A stretch of DNA of 64,000 bases. Source: Parabacteroides sp. (GTDB lineage: Bacteria; Bacteroidota; Bacteroidia; Bacteroidales; Tannerellaceae). Positions 1 through 9,127 of the stretch are shown in pieces. Both the position numbers and the translations under genes were made by a program. The DNA lies in the NCBI GenBank assembly GCA_017937385.1, contig JAGBDR010000034.1:34162-98161 (forward strand), read 5' to 3'. Within the stretch, counting starts at the first letter, position 1; each line of letters opens with the position of its first letter. The notes under the pieces were generated by a model, which was given only the letters and a program-made list of their open reading frames with translations, was not told the DNA's origin and did not search any database.

Positions 1-194
1 AGTTGAAAGATATTACGATCCGGGAAGGACTGGTGCCGAATGTGGTAGGTATGGGAGCGAAGGATGCCGTCTATCTGTTGGAGAGCGCCGGACTTCGGGT
101 GGCGCTGAGCGGAGTGGGGCGTGTCTCTTCTCAATCCATCTCTCCGGGTGCACGTGTTTCGAAAGGACAAACCGTTTCATTAACATTAAAATAG
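1..194 (+). CDS. ftsI: FtsI/PBP2-type transpeptidase, C-terminal fragment (PASTA domain)
   Basis: This is the end of a gene entering from the left edge; about 64 residues are visible, ending in TAG at 192-194. The visible part is one PASTA-like domain: a VPNVVGM motif near the start, a central LLESAGLRV helix segment and a terminal GARVSKGQTVSLTLK strand. PASTA domains close class B penicillin-binding proteins, which cross-link septal peptidoglycan in the periplasm. The next gene, murE, starts three bases after the stop, which is the usual ftsI-murE order of the dcw cluster. The catalytic domain lies outside the window, so the identity rests on the PASTA pattern and the neighbourhood. Confidence 0.85.
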   Translation, partial: LKDITIREGLVPNVVGMGAKDAVYLLESAGLRVALSGVGRVSSQSISPGARVSKGQTVSLTLK

Positions 195-197
195 GCT

Positions 198-1667
198 ATG
201 GAACTAAAAGAACTGATTCATTCGTTGGAAGTACTTGAGGTCATGGGAGACAGGAATGTCGAGATCTCAGGTGTCCAGTCTGATTCCCGTAAAGTGGAAA
301 AAGGCTTTTTGTTTGTGGCGGTCCGGGGTACGGTCGTGGATGGCCATGCTTATATCCGGAATGCGGTCGACCAAGGAGCGGCTGCAATCGTCTGCGAGGA
401 AATTCCTGCCCCTTGGGGTGAAAACATACAAACCTCCGAAAGCACGCCGGTGTTCATCCGGGTGAAAGATTCGGCGGATGTTTTAGGCAAGTTGCTCTCC
501 GCCTGGTATGAGCATCCATCGGACAATCTGATACTGGTGGGTGTGACCGGTACGAACGGAAAGACAACGATCGCTACGCTCCTGTACGAGATGTTCCGGA
601 AGATGGGGCATAAGGTCGGACTGCTCTCCACCGTCTGCAACTATATCGATGGCGAGGCGATCCCGACCGACCATACGACGCCTGACCCGGTCACGCTCCA
701 CAGCCTGATGGCGCGGATGGTAGACGCCGGCTGCGAGTATGCCTTTATGGAGGTCAGTTCGCATTCGATCGACCAGAAGCGTATCAGCGGTCTGTCGTTC
801 AACGGGGGAATCTTTACCAACCTGACGCGCGACCACTTGGATTATCATAAGACCGTCGAGAATTATCTGAAAGCCAAGAAGAAATTCTTCGATGACCTGC
901 CCGCTTCAGCCTTTGCGCTTACGAATGCGGACGATAAAGCCGGTCTTGTCATGTTGCAGAACACGGCTGCCCGAAAACTGACCTATTCGCTCCGCACGTT
1001 GGCTGATTTCAAAGGAAAGATCCTGGAATCCCATTTCGAAGGGACTGAAATGCTGGTGAACGGGCGCGAGGTGACGACACGCTTTGTCGGCCGTTTCAAT
1101 GCCTACAACCTGTTGGCGGTGTATGGTGCCGCCGTTTCTTTGGGCAAAGATCCGGAAGAGGTGCTGGTCGTGTTGAGTGACCTGCATTCGGTTTCCGGCC
1201 GTTTCCAGACCATCCAGTCTCCGGCAGGATATACGGCGATCGTCGATTATGCCCATACGCCGGACGCTCTGACAAATGTGCTCAACAGCATCCATGAGGT
1301 GCTGGACGGTAACGGACGTGTGATCACGGTTGTAGGTTGCGGCGGTAACCGCGACAAGGGAAAACGCCCGATCATGGCGAAAGAGGCGGCCAAGTTGAGC
1401 GACCAGCTGATTCTGACCTCCGACAATCCCCGTTTCGAGGAACCGGACGCGATCATCCAGGATATGGTGGCCGGTCTGAATGCTACCGATATGGAACATA
1501 CGCTCTGTATCACAGACCGTGCGCAGGCAATCAAAACCGCCACCCTGTTGGCCCGGAAAGGCGACGTGATCTTAGTTGCCGGTAAAGGCCACGAAGATTA
1601 TCAGGAAGTGAAAGGCGTCAAGCATCATTTTGATGATCGAGAACAAATTTGTCAATTGTCAATTTAA
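198..1667 (+). CDS. murE: UDP-N-acetylmuramoyl-L-alanyl-D-glutamate--2,6-diaminopimelate ligase
   Basis: This cytoplasmic Mur ligase adds the third residue of the stem peptide, using ATP. The 489-residue length is normal for MurE. The N-terminal UDP-MurNAc-binding domain is followed by the P-loop GTNGKTT (residues 118-124), a central ligase domain, and a C-terminal domain carrying DNPR (409-412). DNPR is the motif associated with meso-diaminopimelate rather than lysine. The gene lies three bases after ftsI and 15 bases before mraY, so it is probably cotranscribed. The last residues (QLSI) and the region of the TAA stop are made by a short TCAATTG heptamer array, so the C-terminus may have been reset by a repeat. 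Function is secure from motifs and context. Confidence 0.97.
   Translation: MELKELIHSLEVLEVMGDRNVEISGVQSDSRKVEKGFLFVAVRGTVVDGHAYIRNAVDQGAAAIVCEEIPAPWGENIQTSESTPVFIRVKDSADVLGKLLSAWYEHPSDNLILVGVTGTNGKTTIATLLYEMFRKMGHKVGLLSTVCNYIDGEAIPTDHTTPDPVTLHSLMARMVDAGCEYAFMEVSSHSIDQKRISGLSFNGGIFTNLTRDHLDYHKTVENYLKAKKKFFDDLPASAFALTNADDKAGLVMLQNTAARKLTYSLRTLADFKGKILESHFEGTEMLVNGREVTTRFVGRFNAYNLLAVYGAAVSLGKDPEEVLVVLSDLHSVSGRFQTIQSPAGYTAIVDYAHTPDALTNVLNSIHEVLDGNGRVITVVGCGGNRDKGKRPIMAKEAAKLSDQLILTSDNPRFEEPDAIIQDMVAGLNATDMEHTLCITDRAQAIKTATLLARKGDVILVAGKGHEDYQEVKGVKHHFDDREQICQLSI
1652..1665. repeat. TCAATTG heptamer array at the murE 3' end
   Basis: Two tandem 7-bp units cover the last codons of murE and run into its stop. 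The same unit recurs at many other places in the window. Confidence 0.7.
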
Positions 1668-1682
1668 AAAACGCAGTTTTTT

Positions 1683-2942
1683 ATGTTATATTATTTGTTT
1701 AATTATCTGGATCAACTCGATTTGCCGGGAGCGGGAATGTTCAAGTATGTATCGTTTCGCTCAGCCTTGGCACTGATCCTGTCATTGTTTATCTCGACGG
1801 CTATCGGACGCCGTATCATCGACAAGCTGCAATTGTTACAGATCGGTGAGACGGTGCGCAACCTCGGCTTAGAGGGGCAGATGAGCAAGAAAGGGACGCC
1901 GACGATGGGAGGTATCATCATCATCATTGCGATTGTGCTGCCCGTTTTGTTTTGTGCGAAGTTGACCAATATCTATGTGATTCTGATGCTGGTGACGACC
2001 CTTTGGCTGGGAACGTTGGGGTTTGCCGATGACTATATCAAAGTGTTCCGGAAGAACAAGGAGGGAATGCACGGCAAGTCCAAGGTGATCGGGCAAGTCG
2101 GTTTGGGACTGATTGTCGGCCTGGTACTGTTCATGAGCCCGGATGTCGTGATCAGGGAAAATATGGAGGTCCGGCAGGGCGACACGATCGAGGAGGTCCG
2201 TTTCCATGATGTGGAGAAGAAGTCGACCAAGACGACGATCCCGTTTGTGAAGAACAACAATTTCGATTATGCGCAGCTGGTCAACTGGGCAGGCGAATAT
2301 AAGGAAGAGGCTGCCTGGCTGGTCTTCGTCCTGATGGTGATTTTCGTGGTGACGGCCGTGTCGAACGGGGCGAACCTGACAGACGGGCTGGACGGCTTGG
2401 CTGCGGGAAGCTCGGCGATTATCGGGGTGGCGCTTGGAATATTGGCCTATATGTCGTCGCACTTCGAGTTTGCCTCTTTCCTCAATATCATGTTCATTCC
2501 GGGAGCGGAAGAACTGGTGGTGTTTGCGGCCGCCTTTATCGGGGCAACGGTCGGATTCCTGTGGTATAACGCTTATCCGGCGCAAGTGTTCATGGGAGAT
2601 ACCGGCAGCTTGACGTTAGGCGGGATCATCGCCGTGTTTGCGATCATTATCCGGAAAGAATTACTGATCCCGATCTTGTGCGGCATCTTCCTGGTAGAGA
2701 ACCTGTCGGTCCTGATGCAGACGTGCTATTTCAAGTATACGAAGAAGAAATACGGTGAGGGACGGCGCATCTTCAAGATGGCTCCCCTTCATCATCATTT
2801 CCAGAAGCCGGGCAATGCGGGCATACAGGCTTTGATACAGAAACCGTTCAACGTAGTGCCCGAATCGAAGATCGTGGTCCGCTTCTGGTTGATCGGTATC
2901 ATCCTGGCGGTTATTACGATTGTGACATTGAAGATGCGATAA
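1683..2942 (+). CDS. mraY: phospho-N-acetylmuramoyl-pentapeptide transferase (MraY)
   Basis: This membrane enzyme transfers phospho-MurNAc-pentapeptide to undecaprenyl phosphate to make lipid I. Family motifs are visible in order: [18 protein letters not shown] (Asp pair), [23 protein letters not shown] and the cytoplasmic MAPLHHHFQ loop. About ten hydrophobic segments can be read. At 419 residues it is longer than E. coli MraY (360). The extra length is mainly a hydrophilic insertion at about residues 155-205, between VVIRENMEV and the next membrane helix, which I recall as common in Bacteroidetes homologues. It sits 15 bp after murE and is followed by a repeat-filled gap before murD. Confidence 0.97.
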   Translation: MLYYLFNYLDQLDLPGAGMFKYVSFRSALALILSLFISTAIGRRIIDKLQLLQIGETVRNLGLEGQMSKKGTPTMGGIIIIIAIVLPVLFCAKLTNIYVILMLVTTLWLGTLGFADDYIKVFRKNKEGMHGKSKVIGQVGLGLIVGLVLFMSPDVVIRENMEVRQGDTIEEVRFHDVEKKSTKTTIPFVKNNNFDYAQLVNWAGEYKEEAAWLVFVLMVIFVVTAVSNGANLTDGLDGLAAGSSAIIGVALGILAYMSSHFEFASFLNIMFIPGAEELVVFAAAFIGATVGFLWYNAYPAQVFMGDTGSLTLGGIIAVFAIIIRKELLIPILCGIFLVENLSVLMQTCYFKYTKKKYGEGRRIFKMAPLHHHFQKPGNAGIQALIQKPFNVVPESKIVVRFWLIGIILAVITIVTLKMR

Positions 2943-2944
2943 AG

Positions 2945-3031
2945 TGATTTATGATTTATAATTTATGATTTATTATCGACGCATAAATCATAAATCATAA
3001 ATCATAAATGAATAAAGAAATCATAAATCAA
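2945..3031. repeat. ATAAATC heptamer arrays forming an inverted repeat before murD
   Basis: A run of ATTTATG-type units (about 2949-2976) is followed, after a short GC-containing spacer (TATCGACG), by a run of ATAAATC units (about 2985-3010), so the transcript can fold into a long A/U hairpin. The downstream run continues in degenerate form to the murD start. This is a second heptamer family besides TCAATTG. Confidence 0.7.
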
Positions 3032-4369
3032 ATGAAGAAAAGGATTGTTATCTTAGGGGCCGGTGAGAGCGGTGCAGGGGCCGCCGTGCTGGCAAAGGCG
3101 AAAGGATTCGATGTGTTCGTTTCCGATTTCTCGTCTATCAAACCCAAATATAAGGAGATGCTGGATGCCCGTGGAATCCGTTGGGAAGAGGGCGGGCATA
3201 CCGAAGCCGACATCCTGAATGCCGACGAAATCATCAAGAGTCCGGGGATTCCCGACAAGGCTCCCATTATAAAGAAACTGAAAGAGAAAGGCACGCCGAT
3301 CATCTCCGAGATAGAATTTGCCGGATGTTATACGGATGCCAAGATGATCTGCATTACCGGAAGCAACGGCAAGACGACGACGACCATGCTGACTTACCAC
3401 ATCCTCCGGCAGGCAGGAGTGGACGTCGGGTTGGCCGGCAACGTCGGGAACAGCCTCGCCCTCCAGGTGGCGGAAGAGCCTCACGCCGTCTACGTGATCG
3501 AACTGAGTAGTTTCCAGCTCGACAACATGTATGACTTCAAGGCGGACATTGCCATCTTGCTGAATATAACGCCCGACCATCTGGACCGTTATAATTACGA
3601 GATGCAGAACTATGTGGATGCCAAATTCCGCATCCTCCAGAATCAGACGGCCGAAGATGCTTTCATATTCTGGAACGATGATCCCATTATCGCCCGCGAG
3701 ATCGCCCGGCGCCATCCGCAGGCAACTCTCTACCCCTTCGCCGAAACCCATGAAGACGGCGTGAAGGGCTATACGGAAGATAAAAAGATAGTAATTGAAA
3801 CTTCAAACGGAATGTTTACCATGGAAGAAGACTTATTGGCTTTATCGGGAACGCATAATCTGTATAATTCGCTGGCTTCTGGCATCGCATCCAAACTGGT
3901 GGATATCCACGACGAGAACCTGCGGGCTTCGCTGAGCGACTTTACCGGAGTGGAACACCGCCTTGAGAAAGTGGCGCGTGTACGCGGAGTCGATTATATC
4001 AACGACTCGAAAGCTACGAATGTGAACTCCTGTTGGTACGCCTTGCAGAGCATGACCACTCCGTTGGTCCTGATACTCGGCGGAACGGACAAGGGCAATG
4101 ATTATTCCGAAATTGAAGAACTGGTGAAGAAAAAGGTGCACGCCCTGATTTTCCTCGGTGTGGACAATGCCAAGTTGCACGGGTTCTTCGACGGGAAAGT
4201 GCCTGTGATCGAAGAGGCCCGCTCGATGGAGGAAGCCGTGTCGAAAGCCTACCGGCTGGCCGCCAAGGGAGATACCGTCCTGTTGTCGCCCTGTTGCGCC
4301 AGCTTCGACCTCTTCAAGAGCTATGAGGACCGCGGCGACCAGTTCAAGGCATGTGTGCGTAACCTGTAA
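3032..4369 (+). CDS. murD: UDP-N-acetylmuramoyl-L-alanine--D-glutamate ligase
   Basis: MurD adds D-glutamate to UDP-MurNAc-L-Ala in the cytoplasm. The product (445 residues from this start) begins with a Rossmann-type KRIVILGAGESG segment, has the ligase P-loop GSNGKTTTT, a central LNITPDHLDRY motif and a C-terminal DSKATN segment with LILGG. An in-frame ATG at 3008 would add eight residues (MNKEIINQ). Those codons are derived from the ATAAATC heptamer array and are not expected in the family, so I prefer the ATG at 3032, which places the dinucleotide-like fold right at the N-terminus. Downstream, ftsW begins 15 bp after the stop. Confidence 0.95.
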   Translation: MKKRIVILGAGESGAGAAVLAKAKGFDVFVSDFSSIKPKYKEMLDARGIRWEEGGHTEADILNADEIIKSPGIPDKAPIIKKLKEKGTPIISEIEFAGCYTDAKMICITGSNGKTTTTMLTYHILRQAGVDVGLAGNVGNSLALQVAEEPHAVYVIELSSFQLDNMYDFKADIAILLNITPDHLDRYNYEMQNYVDAKFRILQNQTAEDAFIFWNDDPIIAREIARRHPQATLYPFAETHEDGVKGYTEDKKIVIETSNGMFTMEEDLLALSGTHNLYNSLASGIASKLVDIHDENLRASLSDFTGVEHRLEKVARVRGVDYINDSKATNVNSCWYALQSMTTPLVLILGGTDKGNDYSEIEELVKKKVHALIFLGVDNAKLHGFFDGKVPVIEEARSMEEAVSKAYRLAAKGDTVLLSPCCASFDLFKSYEDRGDQFKACVRNL

Positions 4370-4384
4370 AGAAAGGCAAGAGAG

Positions 4385-5752
4385 ATGGATTTGGCAAGCA
4401 AACTATTCAAGGGCGACCGGGTGATCTGGGTCATCTTCATGTTCCTGTGTCTGATTTCGGCGGTAGAAGTGTTCAGTGCCACCAGTACGATCGCTTATAA
4501 GAGCGTGACACATTGGGAACCGATTGCCCGTCATGCGTCGTTCATGCTGGGTGGTTTCGTGCTCGTCTTGTTGATGCACAATCTGCCGTGTCGGTTTTAC
4601 ACGCTGTTGAGCGTCGCGCTTCCTGTCTCGGTATTTTTGTTGATCCTTACGTTTATTATCGGGGTTGAAATAAATGGGGAAAAACGTTGGCTAAATATAT
4701 TTGGGGTCACTTTCCAACCGTCCGAGATTGCTAAGATAACCCTGATCGGCTATACCGCTTTCATTATGAGCAAAAGAAACTGGTTTACGGACAAACAGAT
4801 GTTTTGGTGGATTCAAGGTGCTACGGCTGTGGTTTGCGGTCTGATCTTTTTCACGAACGGATCAACGGCTGTTCTTCTCTTCTCCATTGTGCAGATGATG
4901 ATGTTTTTCGGTCAGATTTCGATTGCCCGCCTGGCGAAATGTTGGGGAATATTGATTGCTGTTGTCGTCCTGATGGTGCTATTGTTGTGGAAGATGCCTG
5001 ATGGCGTGATGGAACACATGCCGGAGCGCGTGCATACATGGAAAGCCCGTATCGAGCGTTTCTTTGATCCGGCTCCTCCAGTGAAGATAGAACCGGGAAA
5101 GGCGGTCCATATTGATGGTGATGACTACCAGGTTGTCCATGCCAAGATCGCCTTGGCACGCGGAGGAATCTGGGGCAAGTTTCCCGGCCACGGCCAGCAA
5201 CGCGATTTCCTGCCGCAGGCCTATTCCGATTTTATCTATGCCATTATTATCGAGGAACTGGGGATCGCGGGAGGGATCTTTGTCCTCTTCCTCTATATTG
5301 CCCTGCTCGTCAGGGTGGGGATGATCGCCCGAAGGTGCGACAAACTGTTCCCCAAATTTCTGGTCTTGGGATGCGGGCTGTTGATTGTCGCCCAGGCGCT
5401 GATCAATATGGCGGTGGCGGTCGACCTGATACCGGTTACCGGACAGCCGTTGCCGTTGGTGAGCCGAGGCGGGACATCGACTGTGATCTCTTGTGCCTAT
5501 ATCGGGATCATCCTTAGCGTAAGCCGTTTTAGTGCCGGCATGGGGAACGAGGACGAATCGGACGAACCGGCATCGGATGAAAATCCGATGGGCATGGAAC
5601 CGGAGACGGATGGGCATGGAACGGAAAACGGACCGGCATCCGTCGGTGGCGATACGCCGGTTTTAGACGGGACGTACGAAGTGGAAAAAACGAACCCGCT
5701 CGAAGCCGTTGCCGAACCGGAAGAAAAAACAATAACAGAAACAAAAATATGA
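4385..5752 (+). CDS. ftsW: septal peptidoglycan polymerase FtsW (SEDS family)
   Basis: FtsW is the SEDS glycosyltransferase that polymerises lipid II at the septum with its partner FtsI. The core (about residues 1-385) has roughly ten membrane segments, the INGEKRWLNIFGVTFQPSE periplasmic motif, and the SRGGTSTV motif near the end. A 70-residue hydrophilic, very acidic tail follows (about 386-455). Part of the tail (about 400-415) is encoded by two tandem copies of a 22-bp DNA repeat also found near 27.57 kb, read in two different frames, so the tail looks partly repeat-derived. The stop overlaps the murG start (ATGA), implying translational coupling. Confidence 0.95.
   Translation: MDLASKLFKGDRVIWVIFMFLCLISAVEVFSATSTIAYKSVTHWEPIARHASFMLGGFVLVLLMHNLPCRFYTLLSVALPVSVFLLILTFIIGVEINGEKRWLNIFGVTFQPSEIAKITLIGYTAFIMSKRNWFTDKQMFWWIQGATAVVCGLIFFTNGSTAVLLFSIVQMMMFFGQISIARLAKCWGILIAVVVLMVLLLWKMPDGVMEHMPERVHTWKARIERFFDPAPPVKIEPGKAVHIDGDDYQVVHAKIALARGGIWGKFPGHGQQRDFLPQAYSDFIYAIIIEELGIAGGIFVLFLYIALLVRVGMIARRCDKLFPKFLVLGCGLLIVAQALINMAVAVDLIPVTGQPLPLVSRGGTSTVISCAYIGIILSVSRFSAGMGNEDESDEPASDENPMGMEPETDGHGTENGPASVGGDTPVLDGTYEVEKTNPLEAVAEPEEKTITETKI
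5588..5631. repeat. 22-bp tandem repeat (two units) in the ftsW tail
   Basis: Units at 5588-5609 and 5610-5631 both start ATGGGCATGGAAC and end ACGG. The same 22-bp unit with the same period occurs at 27569-27612, and in inverted form at about 27541-27562. As 22 is not a multiple of three, the two ftsW copies are translated in different frames. Confidence 0.75.
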
Positions 5753-6867
5753 AACAGTACCGAATCATCATAAGCGGCGGTGGGACCGGCGGACATATCT
5801 TCCCGGCCATCTCAATCGCCAATACGTTCCGGAAACGTTTCCCGGAGGCGGAAATCTTGTTTGTGGGAGCGGAAGACCGGATGGAAATGGAGAAGGTGCC
5901 GGCTGCCGGTTATCGCATCGTGGGGTTGCCGGTGAGCGGTTTCGACCGTGCCCATCTGGCCAACAACATCCGGGTCGTAGGCCGCCTGTTCAAAAGCCTT
6001 CGGCTTGCCAAAAAGACGATACGCGAGTTCAAGCCCGATATCGCCGTGGGCGTAGGCGGGTATGCCAGCGGACCGACGCTTTGGGTGGCTGCCTCTCTGG
6101 GGATTCCGACCCTGATACAGGAACAGAACTCCTACGCCGGTGTCACGAATAAACTTTTGGCGAAGAAAACCAACAAGATCTGCGTGGCCTATGAGGGGAT
6201 GGAGAAGTTCTTCCCGGCAGACCGTATCGTTGTGACCGGCAATCCGGTCCGTCAGGATCTGGAAGAGGCGTTGGACAAGCGCGAGGAGGCCTTGAAATTC
6301 TTCGGTCTCTCGCCGGACAAGAAGACTATCTTGGTGGTCGGCGGTAGCTTGGGTGCCCGGACGATCAACCGCAGTATACAGGGCGACCTGGACAAACTCT
6401 TCGCTTCGGATGTCGATGTGCAGGTGATCTGGCAGACCGGACGCTACTACCACGAAGAGGCGTTGAAGCATCTGAAGGCTTACCGGGGAATGCCCGTCTG
6501 GTGCTCGGATTTCATCACCCGCATGGATTATGCCTATGCGGCGGCCGATCTGATTATCTCCCGTGCAGGTGCCAGCTCCATTTCCGAACTCTGCCTGTTG
6601 AAGAAACCGGTGATCCTGGTCCCTTCCCCCAATGTGGCGGAAGACCATCAGACGAAGAATGCGTTGGCCTTGGTCGACAAAGAGGCCGCTATCTTAGTTG
6701 CCGACAAAGAGGCCGAACAGCAATTGGTGCCGAAAGCCCTGGAGGTCATCCACGACGACGAACGCCTCCGCACCTTGAGCCGCAACATCGCGACTTTGGC
6801 CCATCACCAGAGCGCGGAGCGTATCGTGGACGAGATCGTCAAGATTATCGAAAAGGGAAAACGATGA
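5749..6867 (+). CDS. murG: UDP-GlcNAc--undecaprenyl-PP-MurNAc-pentapeptide GlcNAc transferase
   Basis: MurG adds GlcNAc to lipid I to make lipid II on the cytoplasmic face of the membrane. The 372-residue protein has the glycine-rich GGGTGGHIFPA loop at residues 10-20, the GVGGYASGP and QEQNSYAG motifs of the N-terminal domain, and a GT-B C-terminal domain with VVGGSLGA, SRAGASSISEL and a PSPNVAEDHQTKNA nucleotide-sugar site. The ATG overlaps the ftsW stop by four bases. A 111-bp gap with a promoter-like sequence separates it from murC. Confidence 0.96.
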   Translation: MKQYRIIISGGGTGGHIFPAISIANTFRKRFPEAEILFVGAEDRMEMEKVPAAGYRIVGLPVSGFDRAHLANNIRVVGRLFKSLRLAKKTIREFKPDIAVGVGGYASGPTLWVAASLGIPTLIQEQNSYAGVTNKLLAKKTNKICVAYEGMEKFFPADRIVVTGNPVRQDLEEALDKREEALKFFGLSPDKKTILVVGGSLGARTINRSIQGDLDKLFASDVDVQVIWQTGRYYHEEALKHLKAYRGMPVWCSDFITRMDYAYAAADLIISRAGASSISELCLLKKPVILVPSPNVAEDHQTKNALALVDKEAAILVADKEAEQQLVPKALEVIHDDERLRTLSRNIATLAHHQSAERIVDEIVKIIEKGKR

Positions 6868-6941
6868 CTTCTTGCCGGAAAAACGACGTTCTTTTTGAAA
6901 GAAGAAACCGTTCTTTTCTGGCATATACAATCGGAAGATCG

Positions 6942-6949
6942 TATCTTTG
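6942..6949 (+). promoter_or_regulatory. Bacteroidetes-type -7 box upstream of murC
   Basis: TATCTTTG fits the TAnnTTTG -7 consensus of the primary sigma factor in Bacteroides and lies 30 bp before the murC ATG, in the only sizeable non-repeat gap inside the dcw cluster. A clear -33 TTTG was not seen. It may provide extra transcription of murC-ftsQ-ftsA-ftsZ. Confidence 0.5.
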
Positions 6950-6978
6950 TAACAATGTATCGTAACGAATAAGAGAAT

Positions 6979-8391
6979 ATGGACATAAACAACATAACGG
7001 CAGTCTATTTTGTCGGAGCCGGCGGGATCGGGATGAGCGCCCTGATCCGCTATTTCCTTTCGAAAGGGAAAAAGGTGGCAGGCTACGACAAGACGCCTTC
7101 CGGCCTGACGGAACAGTTGAACCGGGAAGGGGCCGCCATCCATTATGAAGACAATATAGGCCTGATCCCTGCCGACTGCACCGATCCGGCAACGACGCTG
7201 GTCGTCTATACCCCTGCCGTCCCGGAAACCCATTCGGAGCTTTGCTATTTCCGGGAGAAGGGTTTCGAGGTGATGAAGCGTGCCCGCGTGTTGGGCGAGA
7301 TCACCGGATGCAACCGCGGATTGTGTGTCGCCGGTACGCATGGCAAAACGACGACTTCCTCGATGGTCGCCCACCTCTTGAAACAATCTCATGTGGATTG
7401 CAATGCGTTCTTGGGCGGTATCTTGAAGAACTACGACAGTAACCTGATGCTTTCAGACAAGAGTGACCTGACCGTGATCGAGGCGGACGAGTTCGATCGC
7501 TCTTTCCACTGGCTGAAGCCCTATATGGCGGTTATCACGGCAGCCGATCCCGATCATCTGGACATCTACGGGACGCCGGAAGCCTACCGCGAGAGTTTCG
7601 AACATTTCACCTCGCTGATCCGTCCGGGCGGTTGCTTGCTTATGAAGCAAGGTATCAACGTCACCCCTCGCCTGCAAGCGGGCGTGAAACTCTACACCTA
7701 CACCGGAGAACTCCCCGCCAATTGTCCATTGTCCATTGTCAATTGTCAATTTTACGCCGAAAACGTCCGGATCGGCAATGGCGAAATCTTCTTCGACTTC
7801 GTCGGTCCCGATATCCGCATCCCCGATATCCAGTTGGGCGTGCCTGTGAAAGTAAACATCGAGAACGGGGTCGCCGCCATCGCCCTTGCCTGGCTGAACG
7901 GAGCGACACCGGAGGAGATCAAGCGCGGGATGGCGACCTTTGCCGGTCCGCGCCGCCGCTTCGACTTCCATCTGAAGAAAGAGAACGTCGTCCTGATCGA
8001 CGATTATGCCCATCATCCTGCCGAGCTGAAAGCGAGTATCCTCTCCGTGAAGGAACTGTATGCCGGACGCAAGGTGACCGGTATCTTCCAGCCGCACCTC
8101 TACACCCGCACGCGCGACTTTGCCGCCGACTTTGCCGCCAGCCTTTCGCTCTTGGATGAACTGATACTCCTGGATATCTATCCGGCACGCGAGGAACCGA
8201 TACCGGGTGTTACCTCGCAGATCATCTTCGACGCCGTGACTCTCGCCGACAAACGGCTGATCCGCAAGGAGGAACTGCTGGACGTGGTGGCGGCGGAAGC
8301 CGATACGCTCGAAGTCGTCCTGATGGTCGGAGCCGGCAATATCGAATTGCTGGTAGAACCGGTGAAACAAATATTGGATAAAAAAGAATAA
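6979..8391 (+). CDS. murC: UDP-N-acetylmuramate--L-alanine ligase
   Basis: MurC attaches L-alanine to UDP-MurNAc, the first stem-peptide step. The 470-residue product starts with FVGAGGIGMSAL, has the P-loop GTHGKTTT (119 on), EADEFDRSF and the C-terminal DDYAHHPAE and FQPHLYTRT motifs, all as expected. An oddity is at about residues 247-258 (CPLSIVNCQF): these codons are a five-unit array of the TCAATTG/TCCATTG heptamer, in the orientation that stays open in every frame. It lies in the central domain next to VRIGNGEIFF, where family members normally have a short loop. The ligase motifs are intact, so the gene is probably functional. Confidence 0.96.
   Translation: MDINNITAVYFVGAGGIGMSALIRYFLSKGKKVAGYDKTPSGLTEQLNREGAAIHYEDNIGLIPADCTDPATTLVVYTPAVPETHSELCYFREKGFEVMKRARVLGEITGCNRGLCVAGTHGKTTTSSMVAHLLKQSHVDCNAFLGGILKNYDSNLMLSDKSDLTVIEADEFDRSFHWLKPYMAVITAADPDHLDIYGTPEAYRESFEHFTSLIRPGGCLLMKQGINVTPRLQAGVKLYTYTGELPANCPLSIVNCQFYAENVRIGNGEIFFDFVGPDIRIPDIQLGVPVKVNIENGVAAIALAWLNGATPEEIKRGMATFAGPRRRFDFHLKKENVVLIDDYAHHPAELKASILSVKELYAGRKVTGIFQPHLYTRTRDFAADFAASLSLLDELILLDIYPAREEPIPGVTSQIIFDAVTLADKRLIRKEELLDVVAAEADTLEVVLMVGAGNIELLVEPVKQILDKKE
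7718..7752. repeat. TCAATTG heptamer array inside murC
   Basis: Five consecutive 7-bp units (TCAATTG and TCCATTG variants, the last degenerate) lie inside the murC reading frame and encode NCPLSIVNCQF. Confidence 0.8.
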
Positions 8392-8394
8392 ATC

Positions 8395-9123
8395 GTGGTC
8401 CGTATCGTATCCATAGTCGTTGCAACACTGTTGTTCTGTTACATCGTGTTTGTTTCCTTTTTCTTTCGGGAAAATAGGCAGCAAGGGGTGTGCCGTGAGC
8501 TGCAGGTAGTGGTTGCGGACAGTCTCGACAAGCATTTCGTGAGCGAAAGCGACTTGGTGTATATCCTCCGGAAAGCCGGTTTGGACCCGGTCAAGAAGCC
8601 GATGGACGAGATCAACACCGACCGGATTGAGAACGAGTTGCTGGAAAACGAAATGATTGCCCGCGTGGAGGCTTATAAGACACCTTCCGGCATGATTAAA
8701 TTGGAAGTGATGCAGAAAATGCCTATCTTGCGTGTGATAAGTGCGCGGGGCAACTATTATGTGGATAACTCGGGAAGCACAATGCCTGTCAGCCGCCGCT
8801 ACGTGGCACACGTTCCGGTTGTGAGCGGATATGTGGAAAAAGAGTTGGCGGTAACCGACTTATACAAATTTGCATTATTTTTGCAGGAGAATGATTTCTG
8901 GAATGACCAGATAGAACAGATTTACGTTCATCCTGATAACGAGGTCGAGCTGATCCCCCGGGTCGGCAACCATCGTATTGTGTTGGGTTCCTTTGCCGAT
9001 TTCGAGGAGAAGCTGGATAACTTGCGGCTTTTCTATGAGAAAGCGATTCCCAAGGTAGGGTGGGACAAATACCGCATTATCAGTTTAAAATATAAGGATC
9101 AGATTGTTTGTACTAAAAGATAA
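8395..9123 (+). CDS. ftsQ: cell division protein FtsQ
   Basis: FtsQ is a bitopic inner-membrane protein linking early and late divisome proteins. The 242-residue product has a short cytoplasmic start, one membrane helix (about residues 4-24, IVSIVVATLLFCYIVFVSFFF), a POTRA-like region (LQVVVADSLDKHFVSESDLVYIL) and a beta domain ending IISLKYKDQIVCTKR. Divergence is high, as usual for Bacteroidetes FtsQ, so the call rests on size, topology and position between murC and ftsA. The start is a GTG four bases after the murC stop; no in-frame ATG gives a complete membrane helix. ftsA starts four bases after the stop. Confidence 0.88.
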   Translation: MVRIVSIVVATLLFCYIVFVSFFFRENRQQGVCRELQVVVADSLDKHFVSESDLVYILRKAGLDPVKKPMDEINTDRIENELLENEMIARVEAYKTPSGMIKLEVMQKMPILRVISARGNYYVDNSGSTMPVSRRYVAHVPVVSGYVEKELAVTDLYKFALFLQENDFWNDQIEQIYVHPDNEVELIPRVGNHRIVLGSFADFEEKLDNLRLFYEKAIPKVGWDKYRIISLKYKDQIVCTKR

Positions 9124-9127
9124 GAAT

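Noticed and set aside
7453-8811. 452-codon open frame on the minus strand opposite murC-ftsQ
   Set aside because: Spans two certain genes in antisense and has His/Gln/Asp-rich shadow composition.
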